Positions 47,301-61,102 of a DNA stretch of 64,000 nucleotides are shown in pieces. The stretch lies in the NCBI GenBank assembly GCA_001692895.1, contig KV748195.1:558001-622000 (forward strand). Reading direction: 5' to 3'. Position 1 is the stretch's first letter. Each line of letters begins with the position of its first letter. A program made the position numbers and the translations under genes. The notes below the pieces were generated by a model. That model had not been told where the DNA came from. It saw only the letters and a list, made by a program, of their open reading frames with translations, and searched no databases. This DNA comes from Cenococcum geophilum 1.58. Taxonomy: Eukaryota > Ascomycota > Dothideomycetes > Gloniales > Gloniaceae.

Positions 47301-50101
47301 GACGATATTCTTATATACTCGGACAACAAACTTAAGTATTAAGTCTATATTAAGAAGGTCCTAGAGAGACTATAAAATATAGGCTTACAAGTTAATATTA
47401 AAAAATGCAAGTTTGGGGTAAAACATATAAAATATCTCGGGTTTATCGTAACTATAAAAGGAATTAAGGTTAACCCTAAGAAGGTAAAGGCAATCCGTAA
47501 CTAGAAGCCCCCTTATATAGTAAAAGAAATCTAATCCTTCCTTAGCTTTTATAACTTCTACTACTAGTTTATCCGTAACTATAAAATTATGGTAAAACCT
47601 CTTATATAACTAACTAGGAAGGACACGTCTTTTATCTTTAATAATAGCTATATAGAAGCCTTTAAAGAGATAAAGAATCGGCTTATCTCTTTCTTAATCC
47701 TTTATTACTATAACCTGGACCTTAAATTAATGCTAGAAACGGACGCCTCTAATAGGGTCGTAGTGGGAATCCTATTACAGTTATATCTAGACGGTAAATG
47801 GTACCCTATAGCTTTCTTCTTAAAGATAATAGACTTAGCTAAGTGTAACTATAAAGTATATAATAAAGAAATACTAGCTATTATTTAATTACTCTCCTAA
47901 TAGCGCGCAGAGCTTAAAGGTATAAACTCCTGGATTAAGATATATATAAATTACAAAGCCTTAAAGTACTTTATAACTATAAAGTAGCTTACTAAATAAT
48001 AAGCCTAGTGGGCTAAAATACTCTCCTAATTCTTTTTTATAATTATATATCGTTCTAATAAGCAAAACTCTAAGTCTAATATCTTAACCTAAAGGGAATA
48101 AAATATAGGACCCTAGGATAAGCTAAAGACCCAATATTAGACGCGTGCCCTCCTCTATCTAGAACAGCTTAACCCGCGGATCCTTAAGGAGCTAGACTCC
48201 TAATAAAACGAGCTAATACTAATAGAGGAGTCCTTAAATAAGCTAATAGGGCTAATTAACTACCTTTTAACTGTAAACCGTATAGCTAACGCCCTAAGGG
48301 CCCTCCGAAAATAAGCCGTAAAAAAAGACCCTAATTTTAAGACGGAAGAAGGATTGCTCCTATACTAGGAGCGGCTTATAGTCTCTAACGTTAACAATCT
48401 ATAGACTAAATTAATCTATAAAGCTTATTACTAAGTCTTTACGGTATACTCTGGCAAGAATAAGACCTGTAAAATTATTAACTACTATTACTACTAGCCG
48501 AGAATAGTTGTAAATATTAATCGATATATATAGAACTGCGAAGACTACTAAAGAGCTATAATCCCACGGGATAGGACCCTAGGACTGCTTAAGCCACTCT
48601 TAATACTAAAGCGCCCTTAGCAGTATATCTTTATAGACTTTTATAAACTACCTAGGGACCATAACGGATACGATATAGTTATAGTTATAGTTAACCGCTT
48701 TAGTAAACGCCCGTTTTTAATTCCCTATTATAAGAATATCGATACTAAAAAGGTAGCCTAGCTATATATCTATTACGTCTACTAAATCTATAGACTACTA
48801 AATACTATTATGTCTAATTACAGGCTATAGTTTATATCGGCCTTTTAGAATAAGTTTACCTAAATCCTAGGCATTAAGCTAAAGCTTTTTACGGCTTATT
48901 ACCCCTAGACAGACGGTTAGATAAAGATTGTAAATTAATACCTAGACTAGAGGCTTAGGCCCTTTATTAACTATTTCCAGGACAACTAGTCTAAACTACT
49001 ACCCTTAATAGACTACGCGTAAGTAACCTTACCTTATAACTCCACAGGGTTTGCCCTAATTTAGCTAGAAATAGAATACTTACCCTATATAAGCTTTAAT
49101 TGGAAAAGGCTAGAAGAACCCTAGACTATATAAGAGAAGCTATCCTATACTAAGGCCTAATAGTACGCTAAACAATTAAAGGAGGCCTAGACGGTAGCCC
49201 GTGAGAACCTGGAAAAAGCTTAGAGGTTAATAGAATAGTAGGCGAACAAACACCGTTAAGAGCCTGATTTTGCCCCTAGTAATATAGTCTAGGTTATAAT
49301 AAGGAATTAGAAGACCGATCAACCTAACTATAAGCTGGACTACTAAATAGCAGGACCGTATAAGGTTCTTAAAAAGATAGGCAACTTGTATAAGATAAAG
49401 CTCCTAGATTTAATTAGGGTTTACCCTATTTTCTTACTAGATAAGTTATAGAAAGCTATAAACAACCTATTGCCTAGATAAAAGAACGAGCCTCCCCTAC
49501 TAGTTTAAGTAAACGGTAATAATAAATAGGAGGTTAATAAAATACTAGCCTATAAGATAGTATGGGGAATACTAAAATACCGTATCTAATAGAAGGGCTA
49601 TAATCCTAACCTAACCTGGTACCCTATATAGAACTTTATAGGCTACCCCTAAAAGCTTAAAGAATTCTATAACTAATACCCTAAAAGCTTAGACCCCTAA
49701 AGTACCTAGATAAATAGATAGAATGCTAGTATAATAAAGATAATAAGTTACCGGAAGAATATAGGGACAAAAACGCCCCAAAGCCCTAATACAGCTATCT
49801 GCCAAAATTCTGCTATATTCTGCCGTTTTCTGCCAGTACCGTAAAATTTCAGATATCTAAGAACTTTAACCGCCGGTTAAAGTTATCTAATTAGTTAGAT
49901 CCGTGCTAAGACTTTTAGCGGCTACTCTTTCTAGCCTAGTGCTTCCACTTAGCCTACAATTCCCCTTTATACTTAGTCTGGACGTACTTGTATCCCCTTT
50001 ATCTCCTTATCTTATATTTTATAATCCTATATTTATAAGCCTAGTGCTACCCTATTTCTAACTAAGCCTAAAGGCAGGCTTTCTTTTAAAGAGGGAGGTA
50101 A

Positions 50102-50314
50102 TATAACGGCGCTATTGCACGTTACCTACTAAATTCTACTATATTCTGCCGACCTATAATTAGCCCGCCTAAAGCTAGCGCCTTAGCGGCTTACCCTATA
50201 TATTTATTTACATCAGTCCTAGCGACCCCTTTTTTCCTTCTCTTTAGCTTAGTATCTTCGTAATATAGCATTCGTTTAAGCTTCGGTTTAGAGGCATTTA
50301 TTTAAGCCGTAACA
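50102..50314 (+). repeat. 3' LTR of element B
   Basis: 213 bp, ending GCCGTAACA. It is followed by the TAGAG duplication. Confidence 0.92.
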
Positions 50315-52015
50315 TAGAGTACCTGTAAATTCTTATTAAAGACCTTTAGCACCTATAGTACGGCCTTAATATTAAGCTTTAAATAGACGACTTTCTGCAT
50401 AATAAACTTATTATAGCTTACTAGGAAGTAGAGCTTTGTAAATATACCTATTATAAGCCTATAGACACCTTAACTGGCTTTATTAATAATTTACGGTCCT
50501 CTATTACAATATATAAAGTTTTAAACCTACTAAGTAGTACTTAAGCCTTTATTACAGACCTATAAAACCTATAAACTAACTTAGATACCTACTTTACGGA
50601 CTACCGCTACCGCCAGTAATACCCGCACCGACTAAGTCCTACCTATAACCCCTATAGTAACTCCCGTATAAAAGTATACCCCTATAGACGAACCGGCTAG
50701 AAGTGCTTTATATGCGGTAAGGAAGGATATTAGTCTATAAGGCATACCTAGGAAGAACGTAATAAGTCTAAGAAGAGATTTAATAATCGGATTAACTAGT
50801 TTATTTTAGACTATAAAGGAGAGGAAGTAGAGAAGTCTCTTAATAAGTTAATGGAAGCCCTTATAATTAACTTTAACTTAAATACTTAGGAATAGGAGAC
50901 CTTAGAGACATTCCTAACTACTTTTAGACCTTTTATAGACGGCTAAGCCTTTAATATTACGACCGTATTAGCCGACCGCTCCTTTATATATTTAATCGCA
51001 CCCAAAAACTAACCTATAAGTATACCTGTTGGACCTATTACGGACGTTATAGACCGCGAACAGGACCTATTTGCATATATTACTACAGAACGCTATACCC
51101 CTAAAGAATTCTATAGCGTTATAATCGATATAGGTGCCTCTAAGAAGTCTACTATAGGTTATAGATAATACCTTGTATATAAGACCACTATAAATAATAA
51201 TATGGATATTAATATTATATAAACTAGGCCATAAATGTCTAATTTGGCATCGGCTTAACCGCATTAATTAGATTAGTCGCAGTTAAGACTCTAATTGGCC
51301 TAGTTAACTTCTATATAGTAAAAGCAGATATCCCTTTTCTACTTTGCCTTACGGATATAGATAGGTTATAGGTTTACTATAAAAATATTACGGATACCTT
51401 AATTGGCCCTATAACTGCCCTAGGAAGCAAGTATATTACCCTACTAATTATTCAACAATTTGGACATCCGTTCCTTATATATGGAGAGACTTTACGGACC
51501 TATATTTAGGAGTCTTTTAACTATAACCTATGCTACCTTACTAGGACTGAAATCCATTGCCTATACTGCCGTTTTGGCTACCTATTAGCTGAAAAGCTAT
51601 GTAGAGTCCTTAAACGCTCTAGACATAACGACATTAATAAGAAGGCAATTAACTACCAAACTAAATACTGCTCCTTCTGCTAGAAATACGGACGTTCCTT
51701 AGGCTGATTTAAGTTCACTCTTTATAAAGACCTTAATTTCAACCACTTAGTGTACGTAAACATTATGTATATTAACGGCAGCCTAGTATTATACATAATT
51801 AACGAGGCAACCCGCTATTAGGCCGCCCGTTAGTTATAAAATATATTTATAAAATATACTTAGGATATTTTACGGACCTACTAGATTAATATATACGTTA
51901 AACCCCCTAAGTATATTACCTATAACGCCGGTAGGAACTTTATTAGTAAGGAATTCTAACAGTACGCTATAGCTATGGCTATTTTAATAAAAGCCGTTCT
52001 AGTTAAGGCGCACTA

Positions 52016-52256
52016 TGTTACGGCACTAGCAGAACTCAGTTGGTAGAACTTAGTAGATCTTCGCACTAGCAAGTTACTACAGATTGCCGTATATTGCGGT
52101 CACGTGACGCGAAGATCTTATATAATATCGAGCGGCGCTGCTCTTCTTCTCCTTTCCTTTCCCTAGCTTTAGATTCTCGTTTATAGACAATCCAATCGTA
52201 TAGGCTTGCGCGACCCTTTTGCCGTGCTAATATCTCGATTAACTGAGTCGCTAATA
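52016..52256 (+). repeat. First LTR of element C
   Basis: 241 bp, running TGTTACGGCAC to GTCGCTAATA. It includes ggtcacgtgacgcgaagatc. Confidence 0.92.
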
Positions 52257-55200
52257 TTATCTAAAGCTCCTTCTACTCTCTCTTCCTAAGAAGGAACTTA
52301 AATATATCTATAAGACTATAAATAGGATAAGAACATAGAATAAGACCCTAAGGAAAGGACCTATAAGATACGCATAGACTAGAACTACTAAAGAAATTAT
52401 TTAGAATTACCTAATACCCCTACCACTATGCCACGAAATATAGTAGTAGGCAAAGCAGCTGTAGGACCCTTAAATACCTTAGGCGAAGAAATAATTAATG
52501 TTTTAACCCCCTAGGCGGAGCTTGCGGCAGCTAATGCCGAAATTAAATAACTATAAGAGCTGCTTAAAGCTAGAGATACCCCTATATCTAATAATAAGTC
52601 ATTATTAGATAACTAAAGACTTGCTATAGTTCTTTAGGCCCTATTTTAGCGCCTTAGTGGATCCATTAAGGCCTATATAGCACTGAAGTAGTTAGTAAAG
52701 GTCGCGGATCCCCCGCTATTTACAAATGGAATAGACCTAATATTTAATAACTAGAAGCTTTAATTACGGGATAAGCTTAAAGTTAATGCTAACTACTTTC
52801 TTACCCCCCGAGCTAAGATAGCCTATATCTTTGGCCGTACTAGCGGAGACGCCTAGATGTATTTACGCCTATAATATACTACAGACTTAGTAAACCCTTT
52901 TATCTTAGAGGAAGAAATAATTAACTACCTGTTTTCTATTTATAAGGACTCTTTTAGGGTATAGAATGCCTGCCTTAGCTATAAAAGTCTAAATATAAAA
53001 ATAGCGGAGACCTTTTTAGCCTTCTAGACCCGCTTTTTACACCTGGCCGGATAGGCCTAGATCCCCTAAGAAGACCTACTGCTAGACCTCTTTAATAAGC
53101 TTACCCTAGACCTACAGCGGGCCGTATTACCAGCTTATACTACGGCATAGATATTAAAAGAACTTACGGACTATTGCCTAGCTATTAACTAAGGCCTCTA
53201 TTAAATTAAGGCACGCGCTAATTGGCTAAAAACTAGAAACCTTATAAACCAGGCTATAAGTACTATAAGAACGGCCTGTAATGCCCTGGTATAATTGGTA
53301 ACCCTTATAGTACTAGCCGCTTAGCCTATAGTTAACCTAGCAGCTAGCTATATAGCTACCCCTATTATGGGTCTAGTGTACACCTAGCCTATATACAGCG
53401 ACCCCTATATATAGGCCCTTAGCGATTAAAGAGCTTGCTTCTTATACGGTTAACCTAGCTACCTTATAAGGAACTACCTAATAAAGGTAAAGATAAACAA
53501 GGTCCTATTAATTTAGGAGGATAGCATAAAGTTAGAAAAAAAGGAACTTTAGGAGAAGACTCCTCCCTAGGGTTAAAAGGAATTAATATATTATATGTTA
53601 ATCTAGGTCAGCTAGTTAGTAGAAGAAGCTGCACTATCCCTTATACTTTATTCCGTAATAAATATTAAGTTTTAACCTCTGCTTTAGCTAACTTAGGAGT
53701 AAATGCCTTTACCTTAATTAATATAAAGTACGCTGTAAAACTAGCTAACTTTTTAAATACGCCTTTAGAAGAACTGCCTAAGCTAATTCCTATTTATGGG
53801 TATAACGGATAGGTAGGACTACCTATTATAACTATATTATGAATTTACCTTTATATTAACGGATAAAGGCAGTATAATGTCCCCTTCCTTATTATAGACC
53901 TAGGAAGCTATAATATAATCTTAAAGAGAAAATGGCTAGCCTATTTAGGCCTATAGCTAGGTATATAGAGTAGATAGCTTATTTAGCCCAAAACCTTACC
54001 CCTAACTCCTTCCTTTATAAAAGAAATTAGCATTATAATAGAAAATCTCATACGGCCCTAGATTAATACTATTTACTAGGCTAATGCTATGCGTAGGGAC
54101 TAGGCCTTTAAGAAAGACGTATAGCTTAATTTGTAACGGATCTGTATACTACGCCACCCCCAGACTACCTATATTACGCTACCCGCATTAAAGACCTAAG
54201 AAGTTAGTAATAACTAAAAAAGCCCCCTATAGAGAGCTTAGGCCCTATATAGCTATAAAGAATAGTAAGGAACGTTAGACGCTATACTAAACTAATAAAC
54301 TAAAGGGATAACTTGCGAAAGATAGAATAGGAGCTAAGAAAGATTATAAACCCTAAACCGTAAAATACGGTCTAGTAAACAGCTATAAGGAAATCTATAG
54401 ACCTCCCACTAGTTAATATCTGCTATATTAGCGCCGTAGGATTTTACCAGAACTTAGTCTAGCCTAACACTATTACTTTTACGACTAGCTTATACAAAAT
54501 TAACTAAATACTTAAGGAAAAGGAAAGCGAGCTTATGGATAAGGAGCTAGTAGAACAGAAACTACCCTATTAATACTAAAAGTTTAAGGACGTATTCTCT
54601 AAGGCAGCATTTAATATACTTCTACTGCACCGACTATATAACTATAAAATTAAGATTAAGTTAGATAAGGAAAACGCCCTTAGCTATACCCCCCTCCGTA
54701 AATAATCTATTGCTAAGTTATAGGCTACTAAGTAGTACCTTGTTAATAACCTAGTAAAGGGGTTTATTAAGCCTAGCTAGGCCCCATTTACCTCCCCTAT
54801 TTTCTTTATAAGAAAGCTAAACGGAGGACTTTATTTCTATATTAACTACTATAAGCTTAATAATATAACCCGCAAAGACCGTTATTTGCTGCCCCTACTT
54901 AATAAGACACTAGCCCAAATAAATAGAGCTAAGGTATTTATAAAGCTTAATATCTGTTAGGCTTTTTACTGAATTAAAATAAACCCCAGATTTATAGATT
55001 TTACTACATTTTAGACTTAATATAGATTGTATAAATATAAAGTACTTCCTTTTAAACTAACTAACAGATTAGCTATATACTAACGATATATAAATAATAT
55101 ACTCTTTAACTACCTTAACGACTTCTATACGGCCTACCTAAATAATATTATAATTTACTCTAAGAATAAGTTAGAATATAAGGAGCACGTCTATAAGGTC

Positions 55201-57672
55201 CTATAACGACTCTATAAGGCTAGCCTCTAGGCTAATATTAAGAAGTTAAAATTTAGTATAAAGTGTATAAAGTACTTAGGGTTTATTATTAGTATGGACG
55301 GAATTAAGGCTAACCTGAAAAAGACAGCTGTAATTAATTAGTGGGAACTACTACGGACCGTAAAAGGGATATAGTTATTCTTAGGCTTCTATAACTTCTA
55401 CCGACACTTTATTAAAAATTATAGCAGAATTACTTAGCCCCTTAGCCGCCTTATTATAAAGGACTAGCCCTTTTACTTTAACACTATATATAAGTAGGCT
55501 TTTAGTAAGCTTAAGAAACGACTAGTCTCCGCTCCCTTACTTAGCCACTTTAACTTAGAATGGCCCTTAATGCTAGAAACGGATGCCTTAAATAGTGTTA
55601 TTGCTGGCGTTTATTCCTAGAAGTAGACGGACGGAGAATGGCACCCTATTGCTTACTACTTAAAGACTATAATAGATGCTGAGCTAAACTACCTAATCCA
55701 CAATAAAGAAATGTTGGCTATTATCTCTAGCTTTTAGCACTGGTGAGTATAGCTAAAAGGGACTCCTAAGCCTATTTAGGTAGTTTCGGATTATAAGGCC
55801 CTAGAATACTTTATAATAACTAAGGCCCTTACGGCCTAGTAAGCGCGCTAGGTAAATGTTTTATTCTAGTTTAACTTCCTAATTATATATAGGCCAGGCG
55901 CCACTAACCGTGCGGACGCTTTTATAAGATGTAAATAGGACCTAAATAACCAGATGGCTGTGAAGATCTTATTATAAACCTAGACGCTACTATAACTAGA
56001 GCACCTTAACCCCTAGATACGGGAAGAACTAAGTACTAAATCTTTAAGCGCTAAGATATGTCCTATTAACCCTACGGAATTTAACCTTATTAATAAACTA
56101 CTATAAGTAAACCGTATGGACCCTTCTCTATAGGAATACCGCGAAAAGGTAAAGAATGTTACTAGCCTATGGTCCCTTAAAAATAGACTGCTTAAGTACT
56201 AAAAATGGCTAGTAGTAGTAGAGGAACGGAACTTATAAACCTAGCTTATTACTAAAGCACATACCTAGGTCTCTATAGCCTACCCTAGAAAAAATAAGAC
56301 CTATAAGATTATTAGTAACCGTTATTACTAGCCCAGAATAGTTATAGATATTAACCGTTACGTATAGAACTGTAATAACTGCCGTAGGTCCACGATTCTA
56401 TAAGATAAGACCCTAGGATTATTAAAACCTCTCCTAATACCCAACCGCCCCTAGTAGTATATCTTTATAGACTTTTATAAGCTACCTATAGACCGCGACG
56501 GATATAATATAGTTATAATTCTAGTTAACTACTTTAGCAAGCGCCCGTTCTTAATCCCCTATTATAAGAATATTAATGCTAAAAAGGCGGCCTAACTATA
56601 TATTTACTACATCTACCGTATTTACGGACTACTAGATACTATAGTATCCGATTACAGCCTGTAATTTATATTAGCCTTTTAGAACGAGTTTACCCGGATT
56701 TTAGGTATTAGGCTAAAGCTCTTTATAGTATATTACCCCCAGACAGACGGCCAGACGGAGATTATAAATTAATATTTGGATTAGAGACTCCGGCCTTTTA
56801 TTAACTACTTTTAAGATAACTGGGGCGAACTACTACCCCTAATAAACTACGCCTAGGCGACCCTACCCTATAACTTTACGGGATTTGCACCTATCTAACT
56901 AGAAATAGGGTATTTACCCTAGATAAGCTTTAACTAGGATAGACCAGAAGGACTATGGACCGTACGCGAGAAACTGTCTTATAAGGAAGCCTAGCAGTAC
57001 GCTAAGCGCTTAGAGGAAGCCTAGATAGTAGCCCGTATAAATTTAAAAAAGGCCTAAAAATTAATAGTATAGTAGGTAAATAAGTATAGGCGCGAACCTG
57101 ACTTTACTATAGGCGATATAGTCTAGGTTATAATAAAGAACTAAAAGATGGAACGGCCTAGCCGTAAGCTAGACTATTAGATAGCGGGACCGTATAAGGT
57201 CCTTAAGAAGATAGGTAACTTATATAAAGTAAAGCTCCCGGATTTAATTAAGGTTTACCCCGTTTTCTTATTAGATAAACTACGGAAAGCTATAAACAAC
57301 TTATTACCTAGATAAAAGAACAAACCTCCCCTACTAATTTAAGTCAGTAGCAACAATAAATAGGAGATTAAAGAAGTACTGGCCTATAAACTAGTAAGGA
57401 AAACGCTAAAGTACTGCGTTAGTTAGAAAGGCTATAACCTAGACCCTCCCTGGTACTCTACATAGAACTTTATTAGCAGTCCCTATAAGCTTTAAAAATT
57501 CTATAGCCGTTACCCTAATAAACTAGAACCTCTAAAGTACCTAAATAAGTAAATAGAGTACTAGTATAGTAAAGACAATAGGCTACCGGAAGAATATAAA
57601 GATAAGAATGCCCTATAGGAGTAATACGGACACATAAAGCCTAAGGGCAGGCTTTACTAAAGGGGGGAGTAA

Positions 57673-57913
57673 TGTTACGGCACTGGCAGAACTCGTTTAG
57701 CAGAACTTAGTAGATCTTCGCACTAGCAAGTTGCCACAGATTGCCGCATATTACGGTCACGTAACGCGAAGATCTTATATAATATCGAGGGGCGCTACTC
57801 TTCTTCTCCTTTCCTTTCCCTAGCTTTAGATTCTCGTTTATAAACAATCTAATCATATAGGCTTGCGCGACCCTTTTACCGTACTAATGTTTTAATTGAC
57901 TAAGTCGCTAATA
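57673..57913 (+). repeat. Second LTR of element C
   Basis: 241 bp, preceded by the purine tract aaaggggggagtaa. Confidence 0.92.
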
Positions 57914-58062
57914 TAGGACCCCTAAAGTACCTAGATAAGTAAATAGAGTGCTAGTATAGTAAAGATAATAGGTTACTAGAAGAATATAAAGATAAGAACG
58001 CCCTATAGGAGTAATATAGACATATAAAGCCTAAGGGTAGGCTTTACTAAAGGGGGAGGTAA

Positions 58063-58303
58063 TGTTATAGCACTGGCAGAACTCGGTTGGCAGAACTTAG
58101 CAGATCTTTACACTAGCAAGTTGCTACAGATTACCGCATATTGCGGTCACGTGACGCGAAGATCTTATATAACATTAAGCGGCGCTACTCTTCTTCTCCT
58201 TTCCTTTCCCTAGCTTTAGATTCTTATTTATAGACAATCCAATTGTATAGGCTTGCGCGACCCTTTTGCCGTACTAATGTCTCGATTAACTAAGTCGCTA
58301 ACA
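58063..58303 (+). repeat. Third LTR of element C
   Basis: 241 bp, preceded by a second copy of the purine tract (aaagggggaggtaa) and followed by the CACTA duplication. Confidence 0.92.
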
Positions 58304-60837
58304 CACTAGTTTATTAGACTTATTAAGTAAGCTTACCTAGCTTTATAAAGAGCTTACTAGATTATTATAGACGAGTATAAGGATATTTAAAAGGAACTGG
58401 CTTTATAGATAACTGTAAAAGCCGTTAATAACACCGCTGGCCCTAACGGACTAGTACCTACCCTTTTAGTTTATAAAGCCTACCTAAGGATAAGTAACCT
58501 AGGCCTTTTTACCCTATTTATTACGGAACAAGCAGCTGTAATATAGAAGGCAATGGCCGAAATAGTTAAATTACGGGCCAAGTAAGCTGTTAATAGCGCC
58601 CTATATTACCGTAATGGACCTAATACAACCTTAGTTTATAACCTCCCGCTTAATTCTAAAGTCCTTATATAGCGTAAGAGCGGTAACTGGACTGGACCTT
58701 ATTATTTACTAGCTGTAGAAAACAAAACGTGCTATATATAACTTCTTAGCGGACTAACTAGCTTTAGAAGCACGTCCGTAAAACCCTATTTTCGGTCTAA
58801 ATATACTTATAACGTTAAACTAGATAAACTAGAAGCATCTGCCAAACTAAATAAACTGGAAGCACCCCTGCCTACTTTAAAAGTCCCTTAGAAACCTACT
58901 AAACTTACTAAACCTGCCGTAAAGCGTGGTTAAGGACGCCCCTGAAAGCACCCCGTAACTAAAAACCCTATAATAAAAAATTACCTAACCTCTATAGGTA
59001 TATCCGTAAGGCAACTTCTACCTATAGATATATTAGTTCTAGTATAGAAAACACTTTTTACGGACTTATAACGTAAGGAGATTAATAAACTACTTAAAAA
59101 GGGTGTTTTTACAGCCGTAGCGGAGAGAGACGTTCCGTAAGGCGTCCGTATATTTAACTTACGCTTTATTAACAAAATTAAGCACCTTAGTACTAATAAA
59201 GCCTTTAAAAAATTAAGGCTTATTATATAAGCTTATAACGACTAGGGAAAGGACTTAGTTCTTATATAATTGCCTATAATTTAACAGGTTAGTTAACGGA
59301 TTATACTTATACTTACGCCTAGACTATAGCAAACTAAACCTATAGCCCTCTACTTACGGGATATCTCGCAAGCCTATATATAGTCTAATACCTACCTAGG
59401 TAGAGACATCTTTATATAACTACCCATTAAGCTTAATTTATAACTAGGAACAATTTTATAGGTTATAAAACCCCTTTACGAAGTACTAGAAGCTAGAAAC
59501 TACTGGTTTAAAACGTATTACTAGCATTATATTAGTAAACTTAAAATAGAATAGTTGACCTATAACCCCTGCCTCCTATATACCCTATTAAATGGCCTTA
59601 GTATTATTGGACTCTAAATAGATAATACCCTCTTCTTAGCGGACTGGACTTTTGTAGATATTAAAGAGACTAAACTATAAGAGGTAAAGTTCTTGGCAAA
59701 GCCGTAAGAGCGGTTAACTAAATAGACTCTAATTAAGTTTAATAGAGGCTTAATTACATAAAAGGGCAACCTAATTTAGCTAACTTAGGAACGCCAAGCT
59801 TAAAACCTAAGGCTTATTATAGTAAAGCCTATAGACCTTACTAGTTTCTATAGAGAGACCTATAAAACCGTAAATATAAAGGACTAATACGTTATATAGC
59901 GTGCAAGAGGCGCCTATATTGCTATAGTCTGTCAACCTAAATCTGCCTATAATCTATCCTTTACGGCCTAGGTAATAGATCCGTAAGAGGAAAATATTAA
60001 GTAGCTTAATAAATGCATTTAGTGGCAAACTAATAATGTAACAAGAGGACTTACTTTTGTACCACTAGACCTAAATTCCCTTAGCTTACTAGTATTTATA
60101 GATACCTCCTTCGCTAATAATAGGGACCTATTATCACAAATTGGCTTTATAATTGTACTTATGGACTATAATTAGGATGTAAATATAATCTACTAGTCTT
60201 TAATTAAGTGTAAATAAGTAACCCGCAGTATACTAGCTTCTAAGCTATATATATTAGCTTATAGCTTTAATATAGGAGCCGTAATTAAGTTAATAATCTA
60301 GAAGATCCTATAATTAGAGCAATTACCCCTAGTTCTATACACCAATTTAAAGTCCCTCTACGACTATATAGTTAAACTAGGTACGATATAAGAGAAGAGA
60401 CTTATAGTCGACCTAATATACTTATATTAGGCTTATAAACGACGTGAGATTATAGAGGTTAAATGGATTAGCAGCGGAGATAACCTAGCGGACGCTATAA
60501 CTAAGGCAAAGCTATGCTAAGCTCTTAAACCCCTAATTAATACAAATAAGCTTAATCTAAAGGTTATAAAATGGGTGGAACGAGACTAACGGAGCACTTG
60601 CGGTTCATTTACGGCCCGTTAGAAGGCCGAATGGTTTATTTATAATCCGTCGGAAAGCCGTACGGTTTATTTTACGGGCCGTAAGTAGGACTTACGGCCA
60701 GCTTAAAGCACCGTTTAGAAGGCAGCCTAGAAGGCACCTCGGGAGGGATTTTCTATATATTTCTTTTATATTTTACGGTTCTATTAAAGTAATCACGGGG
60801 GCTATATACAAGTAGGTCTATCTTTAAGTGCCGCTAG

Positions 60838-61058
60838 TGTATGATTACAGCACCTAGTATACTAAACGCGTGTCTACGCGTTTAGTGCACTAACTACTTG
60901 CTTATAACTAATTAGGGGGGAGGGCGCGTCAGTATATAGACTACGTAGTCTACCTTAATAAAATTAACAGTTACCACTAATCTAAAAGAGCATATAATAC
61001 TATACGTATTTCGTGCCCCTGGATATAACTTACTTATATTATTAAATTAATACAAACA
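60838..61058 (+). repeat. 3' LTR of element D
   Basis: 221 bp, running TGTATGATTACAG to TACAAACA. It is the better preserved of the two copies at the 5' end. It is followed by the ATAAG duplication. Confidence 0.9.
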
Positions 61059-61102
61059 ATAAGTTATTATATAATTTAATTAATTAACTTAAAAATATAT
61101 AA

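Larger units (their letters stand above)
44127..50314 (+). mobile_element. Ty3/gypsy LTR retrotransposon (fossil), element B
   Basis: The element is 6,188 bp with equal 213-bp LTRs (44127-44339 and 50102-50314) and a perfect target duplication TAGAG (44,122-44,126 and 50,315-50,319). A purine tract (aaagagggaggtaa) precedes the 3' LTR. Parts: gag about 44.5-45.6 kb with a zinc-knuckle-like end near 45.6 kb, protease near 45.85 kb, reverse transcriptase block near 47.3 kb (YLDDILIYS), RNase H about 47.7-48.0 kb, integrase about 48.4-49.1 kb and a chromodomain-like end at about 49.5-49.7 kb. It is broken by many dozens of RIP-type disruptions. The LTRs differ by about 14 positions, all transitions. 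It interrupts the gag of copia element D. Confidence 0.92.
52016..58303 (+). mobile_element. Ty3/gypsy LTR retrotransposon (fossil), element C, with three LTRs
   Basis: A composite of 6,288 bp with a perfect outer target duplication CACTA (52,011-52,015 and 58,304-58,308). There are three 241-bp LTRs: 52016-52256, 57673-57913 and 58063-58303. Between the second and third lies only a 149-bp copy of the element's own 3' internal end (57,914-58,062, matching about 57,524-57,672). Parts: gag about 52.4-53.3 kb, protease near 53.7 kb, reverse transcriptase near 55.15 kb, RNase H about 55.5-55.9 kb, integrase about 56.3-56.9 kb and a chromodomain-like end at about 57.4-57.55 kb. It resembles element B along pol. 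It is broken by many dozens of RIP-type disruptions. It interrupts the integrase region of copia element D. Confidence 0.92.
32111..61058 (+). mobile_element. Ty1/copia LTR retrotransposon (fossil), element D, host of nested insertions
   Basis: LTRs of 221 bp lie at 32111-32331 and 60838-61058. The target duplication is ATAAA (32,106-32,110) and ATAAG (61,059-61,063), differing by one G-to-A. Without its insertions the element is about 5,975 bp, normal for copia. Parts: leader 32,332-32,545 and on from 43,025; gag from 43,184 to 44,126 and 50,320 to about 50,900; a CCHC-type knuckle near 50.7 kb; a protease motif near 51.13 kb; integrase about 51.5-52.0 and 58.3-58.6 kb; reverse transcriptase about 59.2-59.8 kb; and RNase H ending near 60.59 kb (ADAITKAK, then a WVER tail). 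The gag-PR-IN-RT-RH order marks it as copia. Three elements sit inside it. It is broken, with many dozens of RIP-type disruptions. It must be the oldest layer of the stack. Confidence 0.9.
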
